From the NCBI GenBank assembly GCA_025517465.1, contig JAOPKE010000005.1, positions 62,001 through 126,000 on the forward strand: a DNA stretch of 64,000 bases. The letters run 5' to 3'. Of the stretch, positions 1 through 8,967 are shown piece by piece. The notes under the pieces are model-generated. The model saw nothing but the letters and a program-made list of their open reading frames with translations. It was not told the DNA's origin and ran no database searches. The first letter of the stretch is position 1. Each line of letters begins with the position of its first letter. The stretch is from Halobacteria archaeon HArc-gm2. Its GTDB lineage: Archaea > Halobacteriota > Halobacteria > Halobacteriales > Haloarculaceae. A program made the translations under genes and the position numbers.

Positions 1-111
1 GTCATTGGACTACCTATGCGAAAAGAGTTTTAAAAGTATTGCGGGGGTTGGTAACACGTGACGTCACTCGGCCCGGCTGCCGTCCGCCGCCCGACCGGCT
101 GTCACTGCCGA

Positions 112-1149
112 TCACGTTCCGACGAGGTCGTCGTACCGGGCGCCGGTCTGTTTCAGCGTCGCGGTCGAGTACAGGCGCTCGTGGTCGAACGGCAGGTGTT
201 CGCCCGCGAGTTCGTCTATCTTCTCGTTTACGGCGGCCGTCTCCCGGCCGTGGATCATCGTGAACAGGTTGTACGACCACTCCTGCTCGGGCCGTCGCGG
301 CCGGTGATAGCAGAGGGTCACGTAGGGGAGCCGGCCGACGGCCTCGCCGCGCTCGTCGAGTTCGTCGTCCGGGACGTCCCAGACGACCATACAGTTGCTG
401 TCGAAGCCGGTCGCGACGTGGTTGACGACGCAGCCGATGCGCTTGATACAGCCGCCATCGAGCAGTTTCTCGACGGATTCGAGGACGGACTCCACCGGGG
501 CGTCGATCCACTCGGCGACGTCTGCGTACGGCGTCGTCGAGAGCGGGAACCCCTCCTGGACGGCGAGCAACACTCGCCGGTCGAGCGCGGAGAGGTCGGC
601 GACCGACGCCTCGCTGATCCGGGTTGCCTCCACGTCCGTCGCCTGGAGCGATTCGCGTGCGAACCGGTCCCCGTTGACGACGGGGAACTCGAGATCGATG
701 TAGTAGTCCGTCAGCATCGGGAGGTTCAGCACCTCACAGCCCGTCTCGGCCGCGATTTCGTCGAGGATCCGGTCGCGCGTGGCCCGGTCGGCCGCGGTCA
801 CGACGAACCACATGTTCCACTCGTGGTCGCGGGCGTAGTTGTGGTTGACCTGCGGGTGGGCGTTGATCGTTTCGGCTATCTCGTCGAACCGGTCGGCGGG
901 CGCCTGCACGGCCGCGAGCGTCGACGACCCGATAACGGGCGGGTTGAGGACCGGCCCGAACCGGCGGACGATGCCGGCGTCGAGCAGCCCCTCGATCCGG
1001 CGAACCACGTCGTCGCCGTCGATGCCCAGTTCGGCACCGACGGCGTCTAACGGCCGCCGTTCGACGGGGAGGCCGCTCTGGTAGCCGTCGACGAGCGCGG
1101 CGTCCACCTCGCCGATCTCTGCTCGCCAGTCGCCCGACTGGAGACTCAT
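112..1149 (-). CDS. Siroheme decarboxylase-like protein, AhbA-AhbB fusion (Lrp/AsnC fold)
   Basis: 345 aa made of two Lrp/AsnC-like units in tandem, each a winged helix followed by an AsnC-type ligand domain. The first unit (about 10-165) carries NHNYARDHEWNMWF. The second (about 175-345) begins DRRVLLAVQEGFPL and carries IKRIG and CYHR...SYNLF. These are the signatures of AhbA and AhbB, which decarboxylate siroheme to didecarboxysiroheme in the alternative haem pathway of archaea and sulphate reducers; normally they are two proteins forming a heterodimer. The ATG at 1149 gives MSLQSG and sits just before the first domain; the reading frame continues upstream without recognisable homology. 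It stands alone here, with a structured repeat on its upstream side. A purely regulatory Lrp-like role cannot be excluded from sequence. Confidence 0.8.
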   Translation of the reverse strand: MSLQSGDWRAEIGEVDAALVDGYQSGLPVERRPLDAVGAELGIDGDDVVRRIEGLLDAGIVRRFGPVLNPPVIGSSTLAAVQAPADRFDEIAETINAHPQVNHNYARDHEWNMWFVVTAADRATRDRILDEIAAETGCEVLNLPMLTDYYIDLEFPVVNGDRFARESLQATDVEATRISEASVADLSALDRRVLLAVQEGFPLSTTPYADVAEWIDAPVESVLESVEKLLDGGCIKRIGCVVNHVATGFDSNCMVVWDVPDDELDERGEAVGRLPYVTLCYHRPRRPEQEWSYNLFTMIHGRETAAVNEKIDELAGEHLPFDHERLYSTATLKQTGARYDDLVGT

Positions 1150-1264
1150 TCGACCGTAGTTTGGGGCGGACGATTGTACGGGTTTCGCTTTTCGCGAGAG
1201 ATAGGGAGCTTCTGTAACGATGGGATGGATCTGTGAGTGCTGCTGTGCGTGAGGGCACAAACAC

Positions 1265-1656
1265 CCAGAAAGCCCTCAGCGCGCTGGAGTCGCGCGGACC
1301 CCCTGCGCGCGCTCGTCCCTCGCGTGCTTGCGGGTCCGTGCTTCCTCCAGCCCGCCTCGCCCTTTCATCCACCAGGCCCGCAGCGCAGCCCTGCCCTTCC
1401 CCTGGTCGCGGCATGAACGCCGCTCCCGGCCGACCGCCGCGCGGTTGCGGGGCGGTTGGGAAGCGTGATTCGCGCCGGACGGCGCGAATCCAGGGAGGTT
1501 TGGCGGAGTCAATCGCGAGCGCCTCCGTGGCGCGAGCGAGGTTGTGCCTGGAGGACTGAAAGGGCGAGGTGCGGTCGACGAAGTCCGACGAAGTAAGCAC
1601 CGCAACGGAGTGAGGAGCGCAGCGAGTCGCACGAGTCGAGCGCGCCGAGGGCTTTC
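1265..1656 (+). repeat. Interspersed structured repeat, full copy A
   Basis: 392 bp unit sharing order and sequence with copies at 17684-18256 and 31067-31494. The ends are inverted: AAAGCCCTCAGCGCGCT (1269-1285) against GAGCGCGCCGAGGGCTTTC (1638-1656). A second inverted pair lies inside it (1355-1377 with 1546-1568, containing CTCGCCCTTTC and GAAAGGGCGAG). The central core runs one way only: CAGCCCTGCCCTTCCCCTGG near 1386-1405, a hairpin at 1468-1489 (ATTCGCGCC, loop GGAC, GGCGCGAAT), then GGGAGGTTTGG at 1493-1503. The copy lies between divergent genes. Short open frames cross it on both strands but none is credible. The left-hand homology extends to 1258. It could be a structured RNA or a hairpin-type non-autonomous mobile element. 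Confidence 0.85.
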
Positions 1657-1729
1657 GAGATGGTTGCGGTATCGTTGTCGACTCCAGAGAGCGCGTCGAG
1701 GGCTTTCGAGGTGTTGCGGTCGTCAATAG
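1638..1729 (+). repeat. Tandem duplication of the right end of repeat copy A
   Basis: The right-end sequence GAGCGCGCCGAGGGCTTTC (1638-1656), followed by GAGATGGTTGCGGT, recurs about 51 bp later as GAGCGCGTCGAGGGCTTTC (1692-1707 core) followed by GAGGTGTTGCGGTCGTC. The duplication includes flanking sequence, so it looks like a local tandem event after insertion and not a second element. Confidence 0.6.
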
Positions 1730-1881
1730 CACACCCATGCGCTCAGAATCACACCAGATCGTTACAGACACGCCCTTTACGGATCGCCCGACGCCGTACC
1801 GAGTTGCGACTAGCCACACCGTCCGGAACCTCCTTCGCGGGAAACGGGAGCCTTTAGACGCGCGCAGTCGAACCCACCGAT

Positions 1882-2985
1882 ATGACACAAGCGACTCGCG
1901 AGTACGGCGACTGGCCCCTCAAGCGGCTCATGACGGAGGTCGTCGGCTCGGGGCACAAGTCCGCCGACGACATGAACAGGGAACAGGCCCGCGACGCGTT
2001 CCAGCGCATCCTCGACGGCGAACCCGACGACACGACGCTCGGTGCGTTCTGGCTCGCCAACCGCTGGAAGCGCAACACGCCCGAGGAACTGGCCGCCTTC
2101 GTCGACGTGATGCGCGAGGAGAGCGTCGAGGTGGCGGCGCCCGACGCCGACCCGGTCGACTGCGGCGCCAACTACGACGGCAAGCACTCGACGGCCATCC
2201 TCGGCGTCGCCGCTGGCGTCGTCGCAGCGGCCGCTGGCACGCCGGTCGTCGTCCACTCCGGCGACCGCGTCCCGACCCAGAAGCTCGACGCCTACAAGCA
2301 CGTCCTGGACGAACTGGGCGTGATGACCGACCCCTCGCCCCGCGAGAGCGCCGAGATGGTCGACGAGGTCGGCTTCGGCTTCTACTACCAACCGGAGTTC
2401 AACCCCGGCATCACCGACCTGTTCGACCGCCGCGACGCGATGGGCGTCCGCACCTTCGTCAACACGATGGAGACGCTGGCCAACCCTGCCGACGCCGCCG
2501 TCCACCTCGGCAGCTTCTACCACCTGGCGTTCGCCAAGCGGATGATCCGGACGTTCCAGGCCTGCGAGAGCCAGTCCGTCGAACGTGCCCTCTTCTTCCA
2601 GGGGATGGAGGGGTACGACGACATCCGGCCCGGCTCGACCGTCGTCGCCGAGTGGCCCTCCGAGAGCGACGACGCCGACGACGAGGGGATCGACGACTTC
2701 GAGATCCGCACCTCCGAGTACGGCGTCGACCTCGAGAGCGAGGATCTGGAAGTCGACGACGTCGCGGCGGACTCCGCCGAGATAACCGAGGCCGTCGTCG
2801 CCGGCGAGACGACGGACTGGTTCGACGACGACGAGGCCTTCGAGGACGCCGTCGCGCTGAACGCGGCGTTGCGCATGTACGCCCGAGAGGACGTCCCGTC
2901 GCTCGACGAAGGGATGGCACAGGCCCGCGCCGTCGTCGCCGACGGGAGCGCGGCCCAGGTGCTCGCCGACCTCAAGGACTTCTGA
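1882..2985 (+). CDS. TrpD2/YbiB-like glycosyltransferase family 3 protein
   Basis: 367 aa with the anthranilate phosphoribosyltransferase fold: an N-terminal helical domain (KRLMTEVVGSGHKSADDMNREQARDAF) followed by the Rossmann-like domain. The catalytic GTGGD motif of true TrpD is absent; the equivalent stretch reads CGANYDGKHSTAIL...TPVVVHSG, closer to the TrpD2/YbiB family, which is linked to nucleic-acid binding and not to tryptophan synthesis. An acidic insertion (about 245-300, rich in D and E) precedes the C-terminal helices. The start ATG follows a TTTAGA box by about 27 bp, consistent with a leaderless transcript. No other trp gene is nearby, which argues against a tryptophan role. 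Automated annotation would probably call it anthranilate phosphoribosyltransferase. Confidence 0.75.
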   Translation: MTQATREYGDWPLKRLMTEVVGSGHKSADDMNREQARDAFQRILDGEPDDTTLGAFWLANRWKRNTPEELAAFVDVMREESVEVAAPDADPVDCGANYDGKHSTAILGVAAGVVAAAAGTPVVVHSGDRVPTQKLDAYKHVLDELGVMTDPSPRESAEMVDEVGFGFYYQPEFNPGITDLFDRRDAMGVRTFVNTMETLANPADAAVHLGSFYHLAFAKRMIRTFQACESQSVERALFFQGMEGYDDIRPGSTVVAEWPSESDDADDEGIDDFEIRTSEYGVDLESEDLEVDDVAADSAEITEAVVAGETTDWFDDDEAFEDAVALNAALRMYAREDVPSLDEGMAQARAVVADGSAAQVLADLKDF

Positions 2986-3042
2986 GGTCGCGTCCCCCGA
3001 CGCGGGGAAAGAGCCTTCTTTCGTTCGCGTGCATTCGAACGC

Positions 3043-3954
3043 ATGAGCGACGCCGGCGCCAGCGACCGGTGGACGACCGAGGAGTCCTGGAGCCACGGAA
3101 CTGTCCGGGCCAGCGACGTCGACCTCCACTACGTCGTGGCCGGCCCGACTGACGGCGACCTGGTCGTCTTACTCCACGGCTTCCCGGAGTTCTGGTACTC
3201 CTGGCGCGAGCAGATTCCCACCCTGGCCGAGGCGGGATATCGCGTCGTGGCGCCGGACCTGCGGGGGTACAACCGCTCCGAGAAACCGGCCGGCGTCTCG
3301 TCGTACGACCTCGACGAACTCGTCGCTGACGTGGTTGGACTGATCCGGTCTTTCGGCCACGAGTCGGCCCGCGTCGTCGGTCACGACTGGGGCGGCGTCG
3401 TCGCCTGGCAGGTCGCGAGCGACCGGCTCGACGTCGTGGACCGTCTCGTCGTCATGAACGCGCCCCACCTCTCGGCGTACGAGCGGGAACTCAGGTCGTC
3501 GCTATCGCAGATTCGCCGCTCCTCGTACGCCTTCTTCTTCCAGATCCCGTGGTTGCCGGAGTGGTCGCTCCGTCGGGACGACTTCGCGGCGCTGGAGAAA
3601 CTCTTCCGGGATCAGCCTGTGCGGCAGGAAGCGTTCACCGACGCGGATATCGAACGCTACAAGCGGGCGTTCGCGCGACCGGGCGCGATGACGGCCGCGA
3701 TCGACTACTACCGAGCGCTGTTCCGTCGGATGGTCCGACTGACCCTCACGCAGGGCGGCGCCGGGGACCAGCGCGTCGAGGTGCCGACGCTGTTGCTGTG
3801 GGGATTGCGGGACCAGGCGCTGTCACCGTCGCTCTCCGAGGGACTGGAGCGGTGGGTGCCGGACCTGCGGGTCGAACGCTACCCGGACGCGAGTCACTGG
3901 CTGCAGGTCGACGCGCCGGAACGAGTGAACGGGGAGTTACTGGCGTTCCTGTAG
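3043..3954 (+). CDS. Alpha/beta hydrolase, epoxide hydrolase-like
   Basis: 303 aa, full length for the soluble epoxide hydrolase / haloalkane dehalogenase group. Visible are the oxyanion-hole motif HGFPEFWYSWREQ (about 45-57), the nucleophile elbow GHDWGG with Asp115, a helical cap (about 150-240), an acidic charge-relay candidate in GLRDQAL and the catalytic His in ASHWLQ. An Asp nucleophile with HGFPE points to ester-intermediate hydrolysis of an epoxide; the substrate is unknown. It starts 57 bp after the TrpD2-like gene on the same strand and could be cotranscribed. No signal peptide, so cytosolic. Confidence 0.85.
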   Translation: MSDAGASDRWTTEESWSHGTVRASDVDLHYVVAGPTDGDLVVLLHGFPEFWYSWREQIPTLAEAGYRVVAPDLRGYNRSEKPAGVSSYDLDELVADVVGLIRSFGHESARVVGHDWGGVVAWQVASDRLDVVDRLVVMNAPHLSAYERELRSSLSQIRRSSYAFFFQIPWLPEWSLRRDDFAALEKLFRDQPVRQEAFTDADIERYKRAFARPGAMTAAIDYYRALFRRMVRLTLTQGGAGDQRVEVPTLLLWGLRDQALSPSLSEGLERWVPDLRVERYPDASHWLQVDAPERVNGELLAFL

Positions 3955-4115
3955 GGGCGAACAGACGGTACTTTCCGTCCGCGAGCAGTCGTACCGTACT
4001 TCCGCTAGTTACTCGCGGCGGCTCTCAGGTCACGGGAGCGGGTGGGCCCGCCTTCCCACTTCAACCTCCGGACGGCACCGCCAGGGTTTTGCCCGGTGCT
4101 CGCGTCTCCCCGTCC

Positions 4116-4664
4116 ATGAGCGACCTGACTGCGACGATCCACACGTCCGAAGGCGACATCGAGGTCGAACTGTTCGACGAGCGCGCGCCGCGAACGGTCG
4201 AGGCGTTCGTCGACCACGCCACCGAAGCGGAGGACTACGACGAGGCGTCCGTCGGTCCCGGCGAAGGCGCCTGGGAGGACCCGGAGAGCGGCGAGAAGCG
4301 GACCGACCCGCTGTACGACGGCGTCGAGTTCCACCGCGTCATCGAGGGCTTCATGATCCAGACCGGCGACCCCGAGGGGACCGGCCGCGGCGGCCCGGGG
4401 TACACCTTCGACGACGAGTTCCACGACGACCTGACCCACGACTCGGCGGGCAAACTGTCGATGGCCAACCGCGGTCCGGACACGAACGGCTCGCAGTTCT
4501 TCATCACCCTCGACTCGACGCCCCACCTCGACGGCAAGCACGCCGTCTTCGGCGAGGTCACGGACGGCATGGACGTCGTCGAGGAGATCGGCGCCACGAG
4601 CACCGACATGAACGACCACCCGACGTCGCCGATCACCATCGAATCGGTCGAGATACACGACTGA
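4116..4664 (+). CDS. Cyclophilin-type peptidyl-prolyl cis-trans isomerase
   Basis: 182 aa cytosolic cyclophilin. It opens with a typical first strand (ATIHTSEGDIEVELF) and carries the active-site stretch GVEFHRVIEGFMIQTGDPEGTGRGGPGY, then NGSQFFITL and HLDGKHAVFGEV. An acidic loop (about 40-65) between the first helix and the FHRV motif is longer than in bacterial homologues. It catalyses prolyl isomerisation during folding. The ATG at 4116 was chosen because the cyclophilin fold begins at once; the upstream in-frame sequence is not protein-like. Confidence 0.93.
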   Translation: MSDLTATIHTSEGDIEVELFDERAPRTVEAFVDHATEAEDYDEASVGPGEGAWEDPESGEKRTDPLYDGVEFHRVIEGFMIQTGDPEGTGRGGPGYTFDDEFHDDLTHDSAGKLSMANRGPDTNGSQFFITLDSTPHLDGKHAVFGEVTDGMDVVEEIGATSTDMNDHPTSPITIESVEIHD

Positions 4665-4836
4665 TAGCGTCGGTTGTACTTCTGTACCGGTGTCGCTTCG
4701 TCACCGGCCGATTCAGTTCCGATTTATCACCGTCAGCGTCTGGCTCCTGAAAATAGTTCCAACCGACACCACGAGCGCCTGGAGTCGTCTTTTTCGCTAT
4801 CGCGTCGTCCGGCAATTCCTCGCTGGAAGAAGCGCA

Positions 4837-4842
4837 CTTAAC
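4837..4842 (+). promoter_or_regulatory. TATA-like box of the ferredoxin gene
   Basis: CTTAAC lies 24-29 bp before the ATG at 4866, the spacing expected for a leaderless haloarchaeal transcript. Confidence 0.5.
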
Positions 4843-4865
4843 TGCCGGGAGTCCCGAGTGAGCGT

Positions 4866-5207
4866 ATGGCAGACGAGGACGGCCCCGTCGACCCGAGCGA
4901 GTTCGGGTCCGCGGACGCGCCACCAGTCGAGGACAAGCCCTACAAGATCATCTTCGAGGCCAACAAGTGCATCGGCGCCGGCAAGTGCGCCGAGGTCTCC
5001 GACAACTGGGAACTGAGCCTGGACACGGGTATCGCCGCCCCGAAGACGTACTTCGTCGGCGAGGCGGACCTGGACGACGAGATCCGCGCTGCGGAGGTGT
5101 GTCCGGCGAAGAAGGACCGCGGGGTGATCCACGTCGTGGACCGGCGGACCGACGAAGAGATCGCACCGGACCCGAACGGCGACGGGACGCTCTCGGTAGA
5201 CTGGTGA
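4866..5207 (+). CDS. Ferredoxin, probably single [3Fe-4S] cluster
   Basis: 113 aa. Cluster ligands are Cys35 and Cys41 in KCIGAGKC and Cys79 in VCPAKK. The middle position of the usual CxxCxxC motif is Ala38, so only three Cys are available, which favours a [3Fe-4S] cluster. The first 25 residues are an acidic extension; the C-terminal tail is also acidic. It acts as a cytosolic electron carrier; a cytochrome P450 or other partner is not encoded nearby. It has its own TATA-like box and is convergent with the next gene. Confidence 0.85.
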   Translation: MADEDGPVDPSEFGSADAPPVEDKPYKIIFEANKCIGAGKCAEVSDNWELSLDTGIAAPKTYFVGEADLDDEIRAAEVCPAKKDRGVIHVVDRRTDEEIAPDPNGDGTLSVDW

Positions 5208-5229
5208 GAAAGCGGACAGTCTGGGGCGT

Positions 5230-5775
5230 TTACGCCTCGTCGTCGCCGAACGTCTCGTAGCGGGGGAAGAATTTCCCGGGGTCGTCGTGACGTGCTTGCG
5301 CGACGACGGTTCCGTCGAGGAACCGGACCACGGTGTTCACGTGGCCGGCCTCGCGGGCGTGTTCGACGAGCGGGCGGGCCCTGCGGAGCTCGAACTGGTT
5401 CGAGACGAGGACGGCCGTCTCCGCCTCGGGGTCGAGCAGAGCCGTAACGGAGAAGACGCGACCGTCGACGAGCGTCCGGTAGACGTCGTAGCGCGGGAAG
5501 TCGGCGGACTCGACGGCGTCGCCGATGGCTTCGGCGTCGCTGTCGGGCACGATGTGGGTCAATCCCCAGTACCCCTTCTCGTGTGACGGCGTCACTGCTG
5601 CGGTGTGGCCCGCGGCCGTGACGAGCGTCTCCCACCCCTCGTCCTGGAACTCCTCCTCGAGAGCCCACATGTCGTCCAGCGTCCGCTGCCAGGCGTTCGC
5701 GTGCACCTCGCTGCTCGCGGCGAGTCGCTCGGCTTCGTCCACGCTCTCCCCGTCGATATCGGGGGCGTCAGTCAT
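5230..5775 (-). CDS. Haloarchaeal conserved protein of unknown function
   Basis: 181 aa, acidic and soluble, with no family I can name. It starts MTDAPDIDGESVDEAERLA; the middle alternates strand-like segments (VYRTLVDGRVFSVTALLD, AVLVSNQFELRRARPLVEHA). There is no signal peptide or membrane segment. The first methionine in the frame after plausible coding sequence is at 5775, and upstream residues are low-complexity read-through. It stands between the ferredoxin and the end of the ABC transporter operon, 38 bp from the latter, and could be its last cotranscribed gene. Confidence 0.75.
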   Translation of the reverse strand: MTDAPDIDGESVDEAERLAASSEVHANAWQRTLDDMWALEEEFQDEGWETLVTAAGHTAAVTPSHEKGYWGLTHIVPDSDAEAIGDAVESADFPRYDVYRTLVDGRVFSVTALLDPEAETAVLVSNQFELRRARPLVEHAREAGHVNTVVRFLDGTVVAQARHDDPGKFFPRYETFGDDEA

Positions 5776-5813
5776 AGATAGTGAGTGAGGCTTCTCGCCG
5801 TAAAGGCTGTCGC

Positions 5814-6230
5814 TTAACCGACCGTCGGGACGCCCACGCCGAGGACAGCCTCCAAGCCGAAGGAGACGGCCCATGACAGCGCGCCGGCGAGCAGGAACCG
5901 ACCGCCGTCTGAGAGGTGGTCCGCCGGCGTGGGTTCGAGCCAGGCGACGGGCGGGAGGCGCCCGACCAGTCCGCCGAGTCCGTCGTCGGCCCGCGAGTTC
6001 GTGAGGCCGAACCGCGGGTTCTCCCGGCCGGCCGGGGGCGGTCGGAGCTTCACGGTTCCGACGCCGATGAGGAACAGGCCGACGAGAAAGAGGAGCCACT
6101 TGAGTCCGACCAGTGACCCGGTCGCCAGCAGCCCGACCGGCGTGCAAACCGCGACGACGAGCGCCGTCAGGACCACGGCGTACTGGACCCCGTCGACCGC
6201 CTTGATCCAGAGCCGGCGCCCGCTCCTCAT
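5814..6230 (-). CDS. Small membrane protein at the end of the dipeptide ABC operon
   Basis: 138 aa with about four hydrophobic segments ([37 protein letters not shown], and two near the C-terminus), linked by a [12 protein letters not shown]-type loop. Function unknown. Its ATG overlaps the TGA of the upstream ATPase gene (TCAT at 6227-6230 read on the minus strand as ATGA), so translation is probably coupled to the transporter. Confidence 0.7.
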   Translation of the reverse strand: MRSGRRLWIKAVDGVQYAVVLTALVVAVCTPVGLLATGSLVGLKWLLFLVGLFLIGVGTVKLRPPPAGRENPRFGLTNSRADDGLGGLVGRLPPVAWLEPTPADHLSDGGRFLLAGALSWAVSFGLEAVLGVGVPTVG

Positions 6231-7843
6231 CGGCCGGCGTAGTCCCCGTAGCGCTCTTCGAGGACGGGACCCACATCGTCGTACGCCGGGTCGTGACGGT
6301 GGCACATCGAGACGCGCCCCCCCTCGTCGACGTCGTAGTACGCCGGGCTGGTCGCGTCACACTCGCTCCCGAAGGCGTCGAGCAACCGTTCGAGGGCGTC
6401 CTCCTCGCGGTTCTCCCGGAGGTGGTCGGTCACGTCGACGAGGGGGCCACGGACGTCACGTGGCAACGCGTCCATCATCGCCTCGAACGAGCGCTCTGCT
6501 GTCGTATCGGGCGTCCGGTCGAGGCGGCCGAACACCTCCACGACGATGTCCTCGACGTCGGAGAAGCGCGTCTCCATCCCCAGCACCTCCCTCGCTCGCT
6601 CGCGTAGCGACCGTTCGGCCCGGCCGCGCTCGCGGACGATCCGGTGGAGGTCGTCGATGGCTGCCCAGGTCTCGTCGTCGAGGTCGTCGAACGCCTCCGG
6701 TCGGATCTTGGCCGGGCATCGCGTCGAGAACGGACAGCCCGTCGGCGGGTCCCGCGGCGACGGCGGCGTTCCGCGCAGAGTGATCGGGTCCGACTCGATG
6801 GTCGGGTCCGGTTCCGGGATGGCCGACAGCAGCGAGTGCGTGTAGGGGTTCGCGGGCTCGTCGAACAGGGAATCGGCCGCACCCAGTTCCATCACGTTGC
6901 CGAGGTACATCACCGCGACCCGGTCGCAGATGTGGCGGACCACCGCGAGGTCGTGGGCGATGAAGAGGTAGGTGAGTCCGAATTCGTCCTGCAGGTCTTC
7001 GAGCAGGTTCAGGATCTTCGCCTGGACGGAGACGTCCAGCGCGCTCACTGGTTCGTCGAGGACGACGAACTCCGGTTCGAGCGCGAGCGCCCGCGCGATG
7101 CCGATGCGCTGGCGCTGGCCGCCGGAGAACTGGTGTGGATACCGGAAGTAGTGTTCCCGTTGCATCCCGACTCGCTCCAGCAGATCCCTGACGTGGGCTC
7201 GCCGGACCTGCGCCTTGGAAGGGAGCAGTTCGACGTCGACGGTCGTCGTCGACCCGCTGTCCACGTCGACGGCCAGGTCCTCGGGACCGATCGGGAGCGA
7301 GTCGCGGACTGCCACGTCGGCGTCGTCACCGCTGACCGTGACGGTGACGTCGACGTCGCGCCCGGTCGCTGTCGGGCCGACTGCCTCCGCGTCGCCGGTG
7401 ACGGTCGCGTCCGGGTCGCCCGCGACGCGGACGGTGAGCGTCGGCCAGTCGTGGACGTCGAGCGGTTCCCGGACGATCTCGCCGACGGTCATCCGGTCGT
7501 TCAGCGACGACTCGGGGTCCTGGAAGACGATCTGGGCGTTCCGCCGCCAGCGCTTGAGTTCGCTCCCGCTGAGTGAGGTGACGTCGCGCCCGTCGAACAG
7601 CACCTCCCCCTCGGTGGCGGCCTCGAGGTGGACGAGCGTCCGCCCGAGGGTCGTCTTGCCACAGCCGGACTCGCCGACGAGGCCGAGCGTCTCGCCCCGC
7701 CGGATGTCGAAGTCGACGCCGTCGACGGCCTTCACCGGCGTCCCGGTGAGCGAGCCGGCGTCGTAGTACTTCTTCAGTCCGTTCACCTCGACGAGGACGT
7801 CTTCCTCGCGAGCCGACTCGTCCGATTCGACGACTTCTGTCAT
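6227..7843 (-). CDS. dppF: Oligopeptide/dipeptide ABC transporter ATP-binding protein, DppF type
   Basis: 538 aa ATPase of a peptide importer. Walker [10 protein letters not shown] (about 58-65), Q-loop VFQDP (106-110), signature FSGGQRQR (239-246), Walker B VVLDEP (260-265). The oligopeptide-type C-terminal CPFSTRCP motif is present and is followed by a long helical extension with a late Cys (SMCHRH). Unusual: about 80 residues (133-212), strand-like and rich in T, V and D, are inserted between the Q-loop and the signature, inside the helical subdomain that contacts the permease. Start and stop both overlap neighbours by 4 bp, the mark of a tight operon. Confidence 0.92.
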   Translation of the reverse strand: MTEVVESDESAREEDVLVEVNGLKKYYDAGSLTGTPVKAVDGVDFDIRRGETLGLVGESGCGKTTLGRTLVHLEAATEGEVLFDGRDVTSLSGSELKRWRRNAQIVFQDPESSLNDRMTVGEIVREPLDVHDWPTLTVRVAGDPDATVTGDAEAVGPTATGRDVDVTVTVSGDDADVAVRDSLPIGPEDLAVDVDSGSTTTVDVELLPSKAQVRRAHVRDLLERVGMQREHYFRYPHQFSGGQRQRIGIARALALEPEFVVLDEPVSALDVSVQAKILNLLEDLQDEFGLTYLFIAHDLAVVRHICDRVAVMYLGNVMELGAADSLFDEPANPYTHSLLSAIPEPDPTIESDPITLRGTPPSPRDPPTGCPFSTRCPAKIRPEAFDDLDDETWAAIDDLHRIVRERGRAERSLRERAREVLGMETRFSDVEDIVVEVFGRLDRTPDTTAERSFEAMMDALPRDVRGPLVDVTDHLRENREEDALERLLDAFGSECDATSPAYYDVDEGGRVSMCHRHDPAYDDVGPVLEERYGDYAGR

Positions 7844-8967
7844 TGTTCTTCCTCCGGTGGGGTGTTCTCGTCGACTAGCTGCGCGTCGCCGTCGCCGGTC
7901 CGCTCCGCCTCGGTCTGGCGCTCCTGGTGGATAGCCAGCGCCTCCTCCTGGGGCAGGTCGTCGGGGTAGAGCAGGCAGGCGGCGGTGTGTTCGACGTCCT
8001 CCTCGCCGACGTCGACGTGGGCCGGGTGGATGGCGTCGCACTCGTCGAAGGCCTTCGGACAGCGCGGGGCGAACCGGCAGTACGTGGCGGCCCCGTGCGG
8101 CGTCGGGACGTCGCCCTCGATGGACTGAAGCCGCTCGTCGGCGTCGCCCCGACCCGGGATCGATTCGAGCAGGCTCTGCGTGTAGGGGTGTCTCGGGTTG
8201 GCGAACAGCTCCTCGACCGGCGCCTTCTCGACGAACTCGCCGGCGTACATCACGTTCACCCGGTCGGCGACCTGGGCGATGACGCCCATGTCGTGGGTGA
8301 TGAAGACGATCGCCAGGTCCTCCGCGTCCTGAATGTCGTTGAGTAGCTCCAGGATCTGGGCCTGGATGGTGACGTCGAGCGCGGTCGTCGGCTCGTCGCA
8401 GATCAGCAGATCCGGGTCACAGGCCAGCGCCATCGCGATGACGGCTCGCTGGCGCATCCCGCCGGAGAACTGGTGGGGATACTCCGTGAGCCGGCGGCGG
8501 GCGTCCGGGATCGAGACGGCCTTCAGCAGCTCTGCGGCCCGGTCCGTCGCGGCCTTGCCCGTGAGGCCCTGGTGGAGTTTCAGCGCCTCCTTGATCTGGT
8601 TCCCGACGGTGTAGACGGGGTTGAGCGAGGACAGCGGGTCCTGAAACACCATCGCGATGCCGTCCCCGCGCACGTCGCGGTACTCGTCTTCGGTCTTGCC
8701 GACGAGTTCCTCGCCGCGGAACCGGATCGACGACCCGTCGAGGAGCCGCCCGGGGTCGTCGACGAGGCCCATTATCGAGCGGGCCGTCACCGACTTCCCG
8801 GAGCCGCTCTCGCCGACGATGCCGACCGTCTCGCCGGGGTGGACGTCGAAGGAGACGTCGTCGATGGCCCGGATGACCTCCTTGTCCGTGTGGAACTCGG
8901 TCCGGAGGTTCTCGACCGACAGGACCGGTTCGCTCGCGGTTCGCTGCCGGCGCGGTTGCTGGCTCAT
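7840..8967 (-). CDS. dppD: Oligopeptide/dipeptide ABC transporter ATP-binding protein, DppD type
   Basis: 375 aa with Walker [20 protein letters not shown], signature FSGGMRQR, Walker B LLICDEP and the oligopeptide-binding C-terminal motif YCRFAPRCP. It pairs with the DppF-type ATPase to drive peptide import. The C-terminus is an acidic, charged tail ([13 protein letters not shown]...). The ATG overlaps the stop of the permease gene upstream, and its own stop overlaps the start of dppF. Confidence 0.94.
   Translation of the reverse strand: MSQQPRRQRTASEPVLSVENLRTEFHTDKEVIRAIDDVSFDVHPGETVGIVGESGSGKSVTARSIMGLVDDPGRLLDGSSIRFRGEELVGKTEDEYRDVRGDGIAMVFQDPLSSLNPVYTVGNQIKEALKLHQGLTGKAATDRAAELLKAVSIPDARRRLTEYPHQFSGGMRQRAVIAMALACDPDLLICDEPTTALDVTIQAQILELLNDIQDAEDLAIVFITHDMGVIAQVADRVNVMYAGEFVEKAPVEELFANPRHPYTQSLLESIPGRGDADERLQSIEGDVPTPHGAATYCRFAPRCPKAFDECDAIHPAHVDVGEEDVEHTAACLLYPDDLPQEEALAIHQERQTEAERTGDGDAQLVDENTPPEEEQ

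Noticed and set aside
1233-1632. Open frames on both strands across repeat copy A
   Set aside because: They are rich in Arg, Ser and Pro, change frame between copies and reflect the inverted-repeat sequence; similar frames in copies B and C are not conserved as proteins by third-position pattern.
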